A stretch of DNA of 64,000 bases from Lysinibacillus pinottii (GTDB taxonomy: Bacteria > Bacillota > Bacilli > Bacillales_A > Planococcaceae), in NCBI RefSeq assembly GCF_024753545.1, contig NZ_JANTOO010000012.1, positions 121,277-185,276 of the forward strand, written 5' to 3'. Below, piece after piece: positions 9,424-18,450 of the stretch (positions are counted from its first letter, which is position 1; every line of letters begins with the position of its first letter). A program made the translations under genes and the position numbers. The notes below the pieces were generated by a model. The model saw nothing but the letters and a program-made list of their open reading frames with translations, made no database searches and had not been told where the DNA came from.

Positions 9424-10397
9424 TGGGCATGTATACGAATGAAATTCATAATATTTCTAATAAATCACGGGAAACATTGTTTGAATTTGTGGAAGTCGAT
9501 GCGCGACAAGCAGAAGAAACAGGTCATTCTAATTACTCATATTGGCGTTCCACATGGCAATCCTTTTTGAAAAATCGACTAGCTGTGTTTTTATTAGTTG
9601 GCGTGCTTATAATTGTTGGGTTTACGATCCTACAGCCGTATTTACCAGCACAAAAATCACCAACGGAAATTTACCTAGATGAGCAAACTGGGATGCAGGC
9701 ACGTAATATTTCCCCTAATGCTGAGTTTTGGTTTGGTACAAACTCAATTGGGCAGGATTTATGGTCACGAATTTGGGCGGGGACAAGGACATCCTTATTT
9801 ATCGGCTGTGTAGTCGCTTTAGTAGAAGCCGTGGTTGGGATTACAGTTGGAACACTATGGGGCTTTTCGCGAAAGCTAGAGGTGCCTATTACACAACTGT
9901 ATAACGTTGTTGATAATATCCCAACAACCATTGTCCTGATTTTAATGTCTTATATTTTACGACCAAGTATATCAACGATTATTATCGCCATGTGTATAAC
10001 GGGGTGGGTGGAAATGGCTAGATTTATTCGCAATCAAATTGTTATTTTACGCGACCGTGAATACAACTTAGCCTCTAAATGCTTAGGGACACCGGATTAC
10101 CGTATCATTTTTAAAAATCTACTACCCTATTTAATTTCTGTCATTATGTTACGGTTGAGTCTAGCTATTCCCTTTGCCATAGGGGCAGAGGTATTTTTAA
10201 CGTATATTGGCTTAGGGCTGCCAATTAGTGAACCGTCCTTAGGTAATTTAATCAATGAAGGGCGTGTGCTCATGATGTCGCCAGACTTACGATATCAGCT
10301 AATTTTTCCGAGTATTGTATTAAGTGTCATTACTATTGCGTTTTATATTATTGGTAATTCCTTTGCAGATGCAGCAGATCCGAAAAACCATGTATAA
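9423..10397 (+). CDS. Peptide ABC transporter permease, OppC/DppC type
   Basis: A 324-residue permease with a cytoplasmic N-terminal stretch of about 50 residues, six membrane helices and an EAA loop (YNLASKCLGTPDYRIIFKNLLP). The segment around FGTNSIGQDLWSRIWAGTR is characteristic of OppC/DppC. It pairs with the OppB-type subunit. The start codon shares one base with the preceding stop, so it is translationally coupled. No defects seen. Confidence 0.93.
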   Translation: MGMYTNEIHNISNKSRETLFEFVEVDARQAEETGHSNYSYWRSTWQSFLKNRLAVFLLVGVLIIVGFTILQPYLPAQKSPTEIYLDEQTGMQARNISPNAEFWFGTNSIGQDLWSRIWAGTRTSLFIGCVVALVEAVVGITVGTLWGFSRKLEVPITQLYNVVDNIPTTIVLILMSYILRPSISTIIIAMCITGWVEMARFIRNQIVILRDREYNLASKCLGTPDYRIIFKNLLPYLISVIMLRLSLAIPFAIGAEVFLTYIGLGLPISEPSLGNLINEGRVLMMSPDLRYQLIFPSIVLSVITIAFYIIGNSFADAADPKNHV

Positions 10398-10410
10398 GGA
10401 GATGAAATTA

Positions 10411-11463
10411 GTGACATCTAAAAAATCACGCCTATTAGTTATCCAAAATTTAGTCATTCAATTCACATTACGTGGTCGTGTATTAACAGCAATTCGAGAT
10501 ATTTCTCTGGATATTTATAAAGGGGAAAGCTTAGCTATTGTTGGTGAATCTGGTTCTGGCAAATCCGTGCTCATGAAGTCCATTATGGGCTTGCTCGACA
10601 AAAACGGCAGCATTAAAAAGGGCAGAATCATTTATCGAGCACAGGATCTAGGCCAATTTACGACAGAGCAAGAATGGCTTCGGATACGAGGAAAGGAAAT
10701 AGCGATGGTGACGCAGGACCCGATGACATCTTTAAATCCGTTAAAAACGATCGGGAAGCAAATTGAGGAATGTGTATTGTTACATCAAGGCTTGAAGGGG
10801 AAGGAGGCTTATGAAGAAACATTAAAATTACTCACAGATGTTGGAATCCATGATGTGAAAAAACGCTATAAGCAATACCCACATGAATTTTCTGGTGGGA
10901 TGCGTCAACGTATTGTCATTGCGATTGCGATCGCCTGTAAGCCAAATATTTTACTATGTGATGAACCAACAACCGCTTTAGATGTAACCATTCAAGCACA
11001 AATTTTGCAGCTATTAAAAAATCTCCAACAGAAGTATGGCTTAACGATTGTCTATATTACGCACGATTTAGGCGTCGTCGCCAAGGTGGCAGACCGTATC
11101 GCGGTGATGTATGCGGGTGATGTGATTGAGGTGGGGGAAACTCATGAAATTTTCTTTAATAGTAAGCACCCTTATACATGGGCCCTTATTTCCTCCTTAC
11201 CGCAGCTCGGCTCCAAGGGAGAAGCGTTGTATTCGATCAAAGGGACGCCGCCCAATCTTTTTCAGGAAATAAAGGGTGATGCCTTTGCGCCGCGCAACGA
11301 ATATGCGCTGAAAATTGATTTTATCGAGCGCCCACCTTTTTTTCAGGTTAGTGACACGCATTATGCACGAACATGGTTATTAGATCCACTTGCCCCAAAG
11401 GTAGAACCTCCTGCTGCCTTACAAGCCTTTTTTGCAGAGGGGAGGCAGTATGCTAGTGAGTGA
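10411..11463 (+). CDS. Peptide ABC transporter ATP-binding protein, OppD/DppD type
   Basis: A 350-residue ATPase with Walker A GESGSGKS, signature FSGGMRQR, Walker B ILLCDEPTTALD and the switch histidine in ITHDLGVVAKVADR. The C-terminal extension after the nucleotide-binding domain is usual for OppD, although the family's cysteine cluster is not evident. GTG 10411 is chosen because AAGGAGATG lies just before it; earlier in-frame codons fall inside the permease gene. It couples ATP hydrolysis to import and partners with the next gene. Confidence 0.92.
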   Translation: MTSKKSRLLVIQNLVIQFTLRGRVLTAIRDISLDIYKGESLAIVGESGSGKSVLMKSIMGLLDKNGSIKKGRIIYRAQDLGQFTTEQEWLRIRGKEIAMVTQDPMTSLNPLKTIGKQIEECVLLHQGLKGKEAYEETLKLLTDVGIHDVKKRYKQYPHEFSGGMRQRIVIAIAIACKPNILLCDEPTTALDVTIQAQILQLLKNLQQKYGLTIVYITHDLGVVAKVADRIAVMYAGDVIEVGETHEIFFNSKHPYTWALISSLPQLGSKGEALYSIKGTPPNLFQEIKGDAFAPRNEYALKIDFIERPPFFQVSDTHYARTWLLDPLAPKVEPPAALQAFFAEGRQYASE

Positions 11464-12403
11464 TAAAGAAGTGTTACTAGAAGTGAAAAATTTAACCGTC
11501 AATTTTGGCAAGGGGAAAGATACATTTACGGTCATTGATGATGTTAGTTTTCATATTTTTAAAGGCGAAACATTTGGTTTAGTAGGTGAATCAGGTTCAG
11601 GGAAAACAACGATTGGGCGGTCTATTATGCGCATCAACGAGGTTACAGAGGGACAAATTTTATATCATGGCAAAACTATTCATGGGAAAATTCCAAAAGA
11701 TTGGGATTTGGAAATTACCCAGAAAATCCAAATGATTTTTCAGGACCCGATGGCGTCGCTCAATGAACGTGCAAAAGTTGATTATATCGTGTCGGAAGGA
11801 TTATATCCTTTCAAAAAATATAAAGATGAGGCAGAACGTCAGGAAAAGGTACGCAAGGCACTATTAAACGTAGGTCTACTTCCAGAATTTTCGAATCGAT
11901 TTCCTCACGAATTTTCTGGTGGTCAACGCCAACGTATTGGCATTGCTCGTGCATTAGTGATGGAACCAGAATTTATTATCGCTGATGAGCCAATATCTGC
12001 CTTAGACGTATCTATTCGGGCACAGGTATTGAATTTATTAGCAAATCTTCAACGGCAAAATCATTTAACCTTTTTATTTATTGCTCATGATCTATCCGTT
12101 GTCCGTTTTATCACGGATCGTACGGCCGTCATTTATAAAGGAAAAATTGTCGAGCTAGCCGAAACTGAGCGGCTTTTCATCCATCCACTTCATCCGTATA
12201 CGAGAGCTTTACTATCAGCTGTACCGGAGCCAAACCCTTATAGGGAACGAGAGAAAGTGGTAGAGATTTATGATCCAACACAACATCGTTATGATGACAG
12301 TCCTCCTTCATTTGTGGAAATTGAGGATGGACATTTTATTTTAGCTAATGAAGAAGAATTAACAGTTTATCGTACTTTATTGAAACGGGAGGTAAATGAA
12401 TGA
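11450..12403 (+). CDS. Peptide ABC transporter ATP-binding protein, OppF/DppF type
   Basis: A 317-residue ATPase with Walker A GESGSGKT, signature FSGGQRQR, Walker B FIIADEPISALD and the HDLSVVRFITDR switch region. It forms the ATPase pair with the OppD-type subunit. ATG 11450 has GGGGAGG a few bases upstream and overlaps the preceding gene by 14 bp. B. subtilis dpp has only one ATPase gene (dppD), so this locus is closer to opp in subunit number. The end overlaps the LD-carboxypeptidase start by ATGA. Confidence 0.92.
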   Translation: MLVSDKEVLLEVKNLTVNFGKGKDTFTVIDDVSFHIFKGETFGLVGESGSGKTTIGRSIMRINEVTEGQILYHGKTIHGKIPKDWDLEITQKIQMIFQDPMASLNERAKVDYIVSEGLYPFKKYKDEAERQEKVRKALLNVGLLPEFSNRFPHEFSGGQRQRIGIARALVMEPEFIIADEPISALDVSIRAQVLNLLANLQRQNHLTFLFIAHDLSVVRFITDRTAVIYKGKIVELAETERLFIHPLHPYTRALLSAVPEPNPYREREKVVEIYDPTQHRYDDSPPSFVEIEDGHFILANEEELTVYRTLLKREVNE

Positions 12404-13332
12404 TTCGTCCAAAGGCTTTGAAAAAAGGTGACACAATTGGTCTACTAAGTGCTTCAGGTGCTACTCCACCGGAAAGATTACAGCCGGCTATAGCGAGTAT
12501 TGAAAAGCTTGGGTTGAAGGTGGTCGTTGGAGAGACGTGTCACGTGCGACATGGTTATTTAGCGGGCACTGATCATCAGCGGGCGGCGGATGTTCATCGA
12601 ATGTTTCAGGATCCAACGATTGACGGCATATTTTGTGTTCGTGGTGGCTATGGGGCAACGAAAATTTTACCACTTTTAGATTTTGAGGTAATGAGGGCGA
12701 ATCCTAAAGTCTTTGCAGGCTATAGTGATGTGACGGCTTTACATATAGCCTTCAACCAGCTAAGTGGCTTTGTTACGTACCATACACCCATGCCTTCGAC
12801 TGAGTTTATTAGGCAGGAAATGGACGATTATACTTGGCAATCCTTTTGTCAGCACATAATGGCAGAAGAGATGGAGGAGTATGACTTAAAAAATCCTGTA
12901 GATCAACCAATGTCTAAACTCGTAGCTGGAAGTGCTACAGGAACACTTATTGGGGGCAATTTAACATTAGTGACAGCATCACTTGGGACACCCTATGAAA
13001 TTGATACAAAAGGGAAAATTCTATTTTTAGAAGATATTGATGAAAGTGAACAACGAGTTGACCGAATGTTAACGCAATTAAAGCTAGCGGGGAAATTAGA
13101 TGACGTAGCAGGTATCTTATTAGGAGCATGGACCAATTGCGGACCTGAAAATCCACAAAAGCCAGAACAAAGTTTATCGCTACAAACGATTTTTGAGGAA
13201 ATTCTATTGCCTTTTAACAAACCCATTATTTCAGGAATAGCGTGTGGACACTGTTTACCAACGCTGTCACTGCCTTTAGGAAGAACTATTACGATGGATG
13301 CAGACAATCATCAGATTCGTGTTGTTAGGTAG
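12400..13332 (+). CDS. LD-carboxypeptidase (S66, YkfA/LdcA-like)
   Basis: The 310-residue protein carries the S66 triad: Ser109 in GYSDVTAL, Glu211 in FLEDIDE and His284 in CGHCLPT. LD-carboxypeptidases release the terminal D-Ala from murein tetrapeptides in the cytoplasm; related MccF enzymes cleave microcin C. The setting, right after a peptide importer, matches ykfA of B. subtilis, where the ykf genes break down imported murein peptides. Coupled to the upstream ATPase gene by an ATGA overlap. Confidence 0.92.
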   Translation: MIRPKALKKGDTIGLLSASGATPPERLQPAIASIEKLGLKVVVGETCHVRHGYLAGTDHQRAADVHRMFQDPTIDGIFCVRGGYGATKILPLLDFEVMRANPKVFAGYSDVTALHIAFNQLSGFVTYHTPMPSTEFIRQEMDDYTWQSFCQHIMAEEMEEYDLKNPVDQPMSKLVAGSATGTLIGGNLTLVTASLGTPYEIDTKGKILFLEDIDESEQRVDRMLTQLKLAGKLDDVAGILLGAWTNCGPENPQKPEQSLSLQTIFEEILLPFNKPIISGIACGHCLPTLSLPLGRTITMDADNHQIRVVR

Positions 13333-13339
13333 GTGTCAT

Positions 13340-14125
13340 ATGGAGAAAATAATCCAAGACCTCCTCCATGAAACTCCCTACAAAGTGCACCTCTTTGTAA
13401 AAAATCCAAAGAATGAGCAATTCCTATTTAGCCATCAAATAGGGGAGGCATTTTCGAGTGCTAGTATTATTAAAGTGCCGATTCTTCTAGCTGCTTTAGC
13501 GTATTTTGAGAAATACAGCATATCCCTTCATTCGTCCTTACCCATATCTCCTGCTGATTGGGTAGATTTTAGTGTAATAAGCGAGCAACGTCTGACGCAA
13601 AGCACCGTTTATGAGCTACTAGTATGGATGATTATAACAAGTGACAATACAGCAACAAACGTCCTAATTGATGTAGTAGGAATGGAATTTTTAAATGATT
13701 ATTTCCGTCAAATAGGCTTACAGGAAACGTTGCTACAGCGAAAAATGATGGATGTCGAGCGCCTTGCAATGGGTTTAGACAACTTTACGTCTGCATGGGA
13801 CATGGCTCACCTTTTTACACGTATTTATCAACAGGATTTACTAGCACCACCTTACAATAGGCTTGTCATCGATATTTTAAATAGACAACGCGCACATGAA
13901 GGCTTAAAGCGCTACCTCGTAGATGATGTAAAGCTAGCCCATAAAACAGGAGGGCTTGACACAGTCGATCATGATGTAGGTATTGTCTACAGTAACTCAA
14001 TTGATTATCTGATTGGTGTTTTCATAACAAACGTAACGGAAAATGAGTTGGCTCGCCAACTTATTGGTCGTTTTTCAAAAGTGGTTTATGACCATATGAT
14101 GGAGCAGAGGGAGGAACAGCAATGA
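13340..14125 (+). CDS. Class A beta-lactamase-like serine hydrolase without signal peptide
   Basis: The 261-residue product has the penicilloyl-serine-transferase motifs in order: SIIK (Ser42/Lys45), SDN (101-103) and KTG (202-204). The class A Glu166 omega-loop motif is not obvious. There is no export signal, so unlike a true beta-lactamase it should stay in the cytoplasm. ATG 13340 follows TAGGTAGGTG and starts 7 bp after the LD-carboxypeptidase stop. Its place in a murein-peptide operon suggests a peptidase, amidase or esterase acting on imported peptides. That is inference; a resistance role seems unlikely. Confidence 0.85.
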   Translation: MEKIIQDLLHETPYKVHLFVKNPKNEQFLFSHQIGEAFSSASIIKVPILLAALAYFEKYSISLHSSLPISPADWVDFSVISEQRLTQSTVYELLVWMIITSDNTATNVLIDVVGMEFLNDYFRQIGLQETLLQRKMMDVERLAMGLDNFTSAWDMAHLFTRIYQQDLLAPPYNRLVIDILNRQRAHEGLKRYLVDDVKLAHKTGGLDTVDHDVGIVYSNSIDYLIGVFITNVTENELARQLIGRFSKVVYDHMMEQREEQQ

Positions 14126-14952
14126 AGTCTATCATTAAAGCTATGATTGCCAATTTGCATGTCAAGCCTGATGAAACTTCTGAATTAATAGATGAAGTTT
14201 TTTATGGCATGACAGTAGATATTCTGACAGACTGTCATGAGGATTGGGTATATGTCCAAACTGCCTATCGTTATAAAGGATATTGTCAGAAGGCTGATTT
14301 GCTGCTGGATGAAGATAAGGTATCGTTATGGCATAGAGAAGCACAGCATATCATTATTCAAAGTTTTGCAGATGTTTTACAGCAGCCTCGTATCCAAAGC
14401 ACAAAGCTGATGACTCTTGTGAAAGGTTCTAGTATAGGCGTTGTTACGCAAGAGGACGTACCAGAAGAATGGTCTGCTGTACAATTAGTGTCGGGAAAAA
14501 TAGGCTATGTTCGCACTAAGTGGCTACAGGCAAAGCGATCTCAAACGCAAATAACCGAGCATTCTTTTCGAGAAAACGTGATCGAAACAGCGTTAGGCTA
14601 TCTAGCTACACCTTATCGCTGGGGTGGCAAATCACCATTAGGAATCGATTGCTCCGGCTTATGTTCAATGGCTTATATGTTAAATGGGGTTACTATTTTT
14701 AGGGATGCTAAAATGGTGGAGGGCTTTCCTATTGTGAAAATAGAGAAAGAAAGTAGACAAAAAGGTGATTTGCTCTATTTTCCAGGTCATATAGCTTTAT
14801 ACATGGGCGATAATTTGTATGTTCATTCTTCCCTTGGTGGGAACGAAGTGACCATCAATAGCCTAGATAAACAGCATGCACTCTATCGTCACGATTTAGC
14901 GACAACCCTAACAGAAGTAGGTACTTTATTTCCGGAGAAGCCCAAGCTATAG
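14122..14952 (+). CDS. NlpC/P60 endopeptidase with SH3-like domains (YkfC-like)
   Basis: A 276-residue protein with two SH3b-like segments (about 1-60 and 75-135) and a C-terminal NlpC/P60 domain. Catalytic residues are Cys177 in GIDCSGL, His223 in PGHIALYMG and the third polar residue His235. YkfC-type enzymes cut gamma-D-Glu-diamino acid bonds after L-Ala-D-Glu in free murein peptides. There is no signal peptide, in line with cytoplasmic recycling. The start overlaps the preceding gene by ATGA. No YkfB-type L-Ala-D/L-Glu epimerase gene is seen nearby, unlike in B. subtilis. Confidence 0.92.
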   Translation: MKSIIKAMIANLHVKPDETSELIDEVFYGMTVDILTDCHEDWVYVQTAYRYKGYCQKADLLLDEDKVSLWHREAQHIIIQSFADVLQQPRIQSTKLMTLVKGSSIGVVTQEDVPEEWSAVQLVSGKIGYVRTKWLQAKRSQTQITEHSFRENVIETALGYLATPYRWGGKSPLGIDCSGLCSMAYMLNGVTIFRDAKMVEGFPIVKIEKESRQKGDLLYFPGHIALYMGDNLYVHSSLGGNEVTINSLDKQHALYRHDLATTLTEVGTLFPEKPKL

Positions 14953-14964
14953 GCTTCTCTTTTT
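14935..14964 (+). terminator. Terminator of the peptide-utilisation operon
   Basis: GAGAAGCC / GGCTTCTC stem followed by TTTTT; the stem overlaps the last codons and stop of the NlpC/P60 gene. Confidence 0.85.
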
Positions 14965-15345
14965 AACTGCCATTAAGCAGCTAGCCAATGGCCAGTATGC
15001 TATATTAGAAAAAAATTGAAGGGTAGAAGGGGAGTAGTTGGATTAAGGTTTACACGTCGTCAATCATCGCTAGATATAATTGGACAGATATGAGTTTAAA
15101 AGGAAGATGGATGTCCATGTAGAAGGACGGGTTCCAAGAGCGAAAGTAAGAAATCTGTATGTTAAGGAGGAGGGTTCAAGAAATAAAGACAGATGTCCAT
15201 GGGTTAACGAATGAAGTCCATAACTTAAAGAGAGGGGTTTATACACTTCAGAAGGATACTCAATAGCTAAAGCATCATAGGGGCGTTACATAATAGAATC
15301 CGTTATTCACCGACAAATCAATATAGAATGTCTTGCTTTATTAGG
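14965..15345. other. Intergenic region, about 380 bp, no gene seen
   Basis: No ORF with a ribosome site and family-like sequence is seen. GGGTT-containing motifs and ATGTCCATG-like words recur loosely between about 15110 and 15250, which hints at degenerate short repeats. No known element is recognised. Confidence 0.4.
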
Positions 15346-15789
15346 TCAAAGCCTATAAAGCTTTTTTTGATGGTCATTATTTCGGAGGGTTTGCCAAAAT
15401 AAATAAAGGACAAACGCCAAAATATTGATGACAAATAATGCGACTAGCTGCCATAAACCAATTAAAAAAGTGACCATGTATAGATCAAAGGCCGCTTCAC
15501 CGACAGGCATATGTGGGAAGGGTGTTAATTGACTATAATGCCACACGAAATAACAGGCTAGTGCAGTACCTTGTCCCACATAAATAAAGATCCAATGGAT
15601 ATAAAATGATATTTTTAGTCGCCAGCAACAAAGGAACAGATTCAATACAATTATCAACATTGGGAACAGGACTATTTGAAAAAAGCTTTCAGCTATTTGA
15701 GTCATAAATAATAAGTTGTAGCTAAGTTGAATGATTGGCAAAAGTACTAGGTTGATGATGATGAGGCTGAGTAGTTGTGTACGAGTCAC
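15346..15789 (-). CDS. Small membrane protein, function unknown
   Basis: A 147-residue hydrophobic protein with four predicted helices (from TQLLSLIIINLVLLPI to LVALFVINILAFVLYLF) and a basic C-terminus. GTG 15789 is chosen because AAAGGATAGGA lies upstream; ATG 15816 is an alternative. The frame stays open further up to 15960, but that part lies over the neighbouring terminator and gene end and is probably not translated. It follows the glucosaminidase gene on the same strand, across a terminator. I do not recognise a family. Confidence 0.65.
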   Translation of the reverse strand: MTRTQLLSLIIINLVLLPIIQLSYNLLFMTQIAESFFQIVLFPMLIIVLNLFLCCWRLKISFYIHWIFIYVGQGTALACYFVWHYSQLTPFPHMPVGEAAFDLYMVTFLIGLWQLVALFVINILAFVLYLFWQTLRNNDHQKKLYRL

Positions 15790-15853
15790 TATAGTCCTAT
15801 CCTTTCCTTGCCGCATTTTTACATAAGGACGTTTGAGAAAAAGATTGGTTTCG

Positions 15854-15888
15854 CAAAAAAACTCCATGCCCATTTTCTGAGCATGGAG
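15854..15888 (-). terminator. Terminator of the glucosaminidase gene
   Basis: Read on the minus strand, CTCCATGC / GCATGGAG forms a stem followed by a T7 run, directly after the stop at 15897. Confidence 0.8.
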
Positions 15889-15896
15889 ATTATCGT

Positions 15897-16682
15897 CTAA
15901 TAGTGATAAATATTTAATTGCATACCAGCTTCGAGTCGATCTGACCTTAGCTGATTCCATTGCTTAATAGAGGTCACGTTGACATTATAGACCTCTGCGA
16001 TATCTACTATAGAGTCACCATCCGTGACTGTGATCGTTTTTTTATCCTTTACCGGGCTGTCATATTGCTGTAGGTCATATTGAGCGATAAGTGAATTCAA
16101 TTTTTCATTATATTTTGAATCAGTGGCATAGGAGCCTGTTAAAAACTTCGTCGCATCAGTATAGGATTTGGTGTTACTTTTGAAAACACCTGCATAATAT
16201 TCCTTGTTCCACGAAACTCCATTTCGCATTAGCTTTACATAGTCCTGCATAGAAGCCTCATAGGAAGGGTATTTACGGAAATCAGCCATAATGGTAGACA
16301 GATTACCTGATCCATCATCCTCAGACGTTTCGAGTTTCACGGAATTATTTTGATAGCTGCCTTTCATGCCAAACAGATTATAATTGGGGGCAGAGCCAAG
16401 ACCACTTTGTCCGCTCTCGCTTTCGAGAATGGCTTGTGCAATCATCACAGAGGCATATAAGTCATTATTGGCACCGAGATTTCGTGCAGTTTCAGCGATT
16501 TTGCCGATAAATTCTTCTGCACTTGGGCGATCATCAATGACGACAGGCTCTTCTCTTTCTGTCGTATGAAACAATTGGGTCACCATAAAAAATGAAATAC
16601 AAATAACCACGACAGCAATCAGAAGTCCTTTAAAAAAATTAACTACGTATTTCATGATAGGCTTGATGTTGGTAGTGACCAC
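15897..16682 (-). CDS. Membrane-anchored glucosaminidase (GH73-like) with C-terminal LysM
   Basis: The 261-residue protein has an N-terminal membrane anchor (about 15-38), a mannosyl-glycoprotein endo-beta-N-acetylglucosaminidase-like domain (about 52-195; SVMIAQAILESESGQSGLG has the expected catalytic Glu) and a LysM-like segment near the C-terminus (ITVTDGDSIVDIAEVYNV). It should cut glycan strands of peptidoglycan outside the membrane. The GTG start has AGGGAGGGAGAT upstream. It is a monocistronic minus-strand gene with its own terminator. Confidence 0.9.
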   Translation of the reverse strand: MVTTNIKPIMKYVVNFFKGLLIAVVVICISFFMVTQLFHTTEREEPVVIDDRPSAEEFIGKIAETARNLGANNDLYASVMIAQAILESESGQSGLGSAPNYNLFGMKGSYQNNSVKLETSEDDGSGNLSTIMADFRKYPSYEASMQDYVKLMRNGVSWNKEYYAGVFKSNTKSYTDATKFLTGSYATDSKYNEKLNSLIAQYDLQQYDSPVKDKKTITVTDGDSIVDIAEVYNVNVTSIKQWNQLRSDRLEAGMQLNIYHY

Positions 16683-16811
16683 ATCTCCCTCCCTTCTATT
16701 AAAAGTTTAGCTATCTCTTATTATGACAAAGAGTGAAAGAGAAATAAAGAAGTGTGTAAATAAATAGCTTATATCATTAATAGAACGTTGCGAACGTTAA
16801 ATAGTTCCATG

Positions 16812-17507
16812 TCATTCCGCTGAATTGTCTATCTTAAAAGTTTGAGACATATATTGTTTAAATCTCTCAAAATATTGTTCGGAAGCCTCCCAGCGTCTAG
16901 TATTTAAAAAAGCTATCTCGTGGCGACCAAAATGGTTAGGTGGTTGGTAGTGTCGAGAAACATAGGATGGATTTTCTAATGAATAAAAATAATACGCTTC
17001 ATCAGGCGTCTTAATTTCAATACGAGCATGAATAAAATCACCATCTTCATCCGTATAGGCCTGACGAAAACTATAATATTTAGAACCGTCCCAGAAACCA
17101 TCGTCATCCTCGTCAAGCCCTTGAATTTCTGGATGTTGTAAAATTCGTTCTACATATTGTACCTCGATTTTAGGCACATAAAGGGTAGCGACATTTACAC
17201 AAGTTAATAACATAATCCAGTGATCCTGAATATCCACTAAATTGTCCTGAGGTAAATCCGTAATGTCCCACCATTCATCTCCTTCATCGAATGATTTTCT
17301 CAATAGGGAGACGGTTTGATCTTCATTGAGCCAAATAAAATAATGATACTGGGAGGTTTTCATATAAATGCTATCATTCGTCTTGTCTCCGTCATCATCG
17401 ATATGCGCTCGCTGAACAGTGAAATGCACACCATGTTCCTCAAGGTCAAAATAAGGCTTGTCTCCAGTCATCAAAATACACTTTGTTAGCTTTAGTATAT
17501 TTTCCAC
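16812..17507 (-). CDS. C-terminal half of a frameshift-split protein, function unknown
   Basis: 231 residues from a GTG at 17507, acidic and aromatic-rich, with DDDGD, DEDDDGFWDG and DEDGD stretches. I do not recognise a domain. The same frame reads as convincing coding sequence upstream of this GTG (PHIKKATHVYFTDHHIDVE), inside the end of the preceding gene. The real gene is therefore probably a continuous frame of about 461 codons starting at 18196. One C is missing from a five-C run (17555-17559 on the plus strand). As it stands the GTG has no good ribosome site. Confidence 0.6.
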   Translation of the reverse strand: MENILKLTKCILMTGDKPYFDLEEHGVHFTVQRAHIDDDGDKTNDSIYMKTSQYHYFIWLNEDQTVSLLRKSFDEGDEWWDITDLPQDNLVDIQDHWIMLLTCVNVATLYVPKIEVQYVERILQHPEIQGLDEDDDGFWDGSKYYSFRQAYTDEDGDFIHARIEIKTPDEAYYFYSLENPSYVSRHYQPPNHFGRHEIAFLNTRRWEASEQYFERFKQYMSQTFKIDNSAE

Positions 17508-18196
17508 ATCGATGTGATGGTCCGTAAAATATACATGAGTTGCCTTCTTGATGTGGGGGATTTCGTCAGTGCGGAGCGTCCTTCTTTAAGGATACTCACC
17601 AATGTGACGAATGAAAATTCAATCTCTTCTTCATCGTCATCCATATCATAAAAAACCTCGTCAATTAACACATCTTGTATACGGATAGGGAGTTCCTGAA
17701 AAACGCCATCTCCGTGCCAAATGTTGACGATACATTGCAGTGACTTCTGTCCATGAACGTTAAAGCGATACTCATCGTCTTGAACTAATACGTTTGCCTG
17801 AAGATGACCATTGACAATCGTTTCCCCATGATTATAGGAGCCACACAAAATATCCTCTACTGTCAGATGTCCGTGAACATAGATTTCCTGACCACCTACA
17901 GCTATATTTTTAGCTGTCAAATTGCCCATTACCATCAGTCCTATTGCACCATCCGTTTCTGCATTGTATAAATGATCTACCGTCAAATGACCATCAATAA
18001 CAATAATGATCACATTGTCTTGCTGTGGGAAAGGAATGTCCCAATCCAAATCAAGAAAAGGAAGCTTCAAATCTCCCTCATAGTACGCAACAAGGTCGTT
18101 CTCACTAAAATCCGTGTAATGGCTTGCCCACCAAGAGTTTTCGGGAAACTTATCAGCCAGTTTGTTAATAGGTATAAATTGAAAGACATTCTTCAT
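17492..18196 (-). CDS. N-terminal half of split beta-helix-like protein, function unknown
   Basis: A 234-residue ORF with ATG at 18196 and a GGGAGGTAGTGAACT leader. Residues 65-150 show repeating VxGxLTVxxL patterns (VIDGHLTVDHL, MVMGNLTAKNI, YVHGHLTVEDI, IVNGHLQANVL), the look of a right-handed beta-helix as in bactofilin-type proteins. The last 30 residues look out of frame. Restoring one C in the homopolymer at 17555-17559 would join the frame to the downstream half. It is a lone minus-strand gene or pair of unknown role. Confidence 0.7.
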   Translation of the reverse strand: MKNVFQFIPINKLADKFPENSWWASHYTDFSENDLVAYYEGDLKLPFLDLDWDIPFPQQDNVIIIVIDGHLTVDHLYNAETDGAIGLMVMGNLTAKNIAVGGQEIYVHGHLTVEDILCGSYNHGETIVNGHLQANVLVQDDEYRFNVHGQKSLQCIVNIWHGDGVFQELPIRIQDVLIDEVFYDMDDDEEEIEFSFVTLVSILKEGRSALTKSPTSRRQLMYILRTITSMWKIY

Positions 18197-18388
18197 AGTT
18201 CACTACCTCCCAATTGCCGTTTTTTTTATCTTCTCATAAGACGGAATTAACAGTCAATTTAGTAGATTTATGTGTAATTAGGGATAAAATGCTATGATAA
18301 ATAGTAAAGAGGTTTTACTACCATTGAGGAGTTGGGAGTGTAGTAAATCAACTAGCCTTCGTACAAATGTTTGGAAGGGCTATTATTT

Positions 18389-18436
18389 GTGAAATATATA
18401 GACGAAATACAAATTTACTATTTTATTCGCGAAATA
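18389..18436 (+). promoter_or_regulatory. Three CGAAATA-type direct repeats before the ABC importer
   Basis: GTGAAATA (18389), ACGAAATA (18402) and GCGAAATA (18429) lie within 62 bp of the importer's start. They could bind a regulator such as a GbsR/OpcR-type repressor; that is only a suggestion. Confidence 0.3.
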
Positions 18437-18450
18437 TAAGGAGCTGGCAA

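Noticed and set aside
12993..13307. Minus-strand ORF opposite the LD-carboxypeptidase
   Set aside because: It lies fully inside a well-supported gene and shows no family features.
13340..14125. Beta-lactam resistance gene
   Set aside because: It lacks a signal peptide and sits in a muropeptide operon; a resistance role is not supported.
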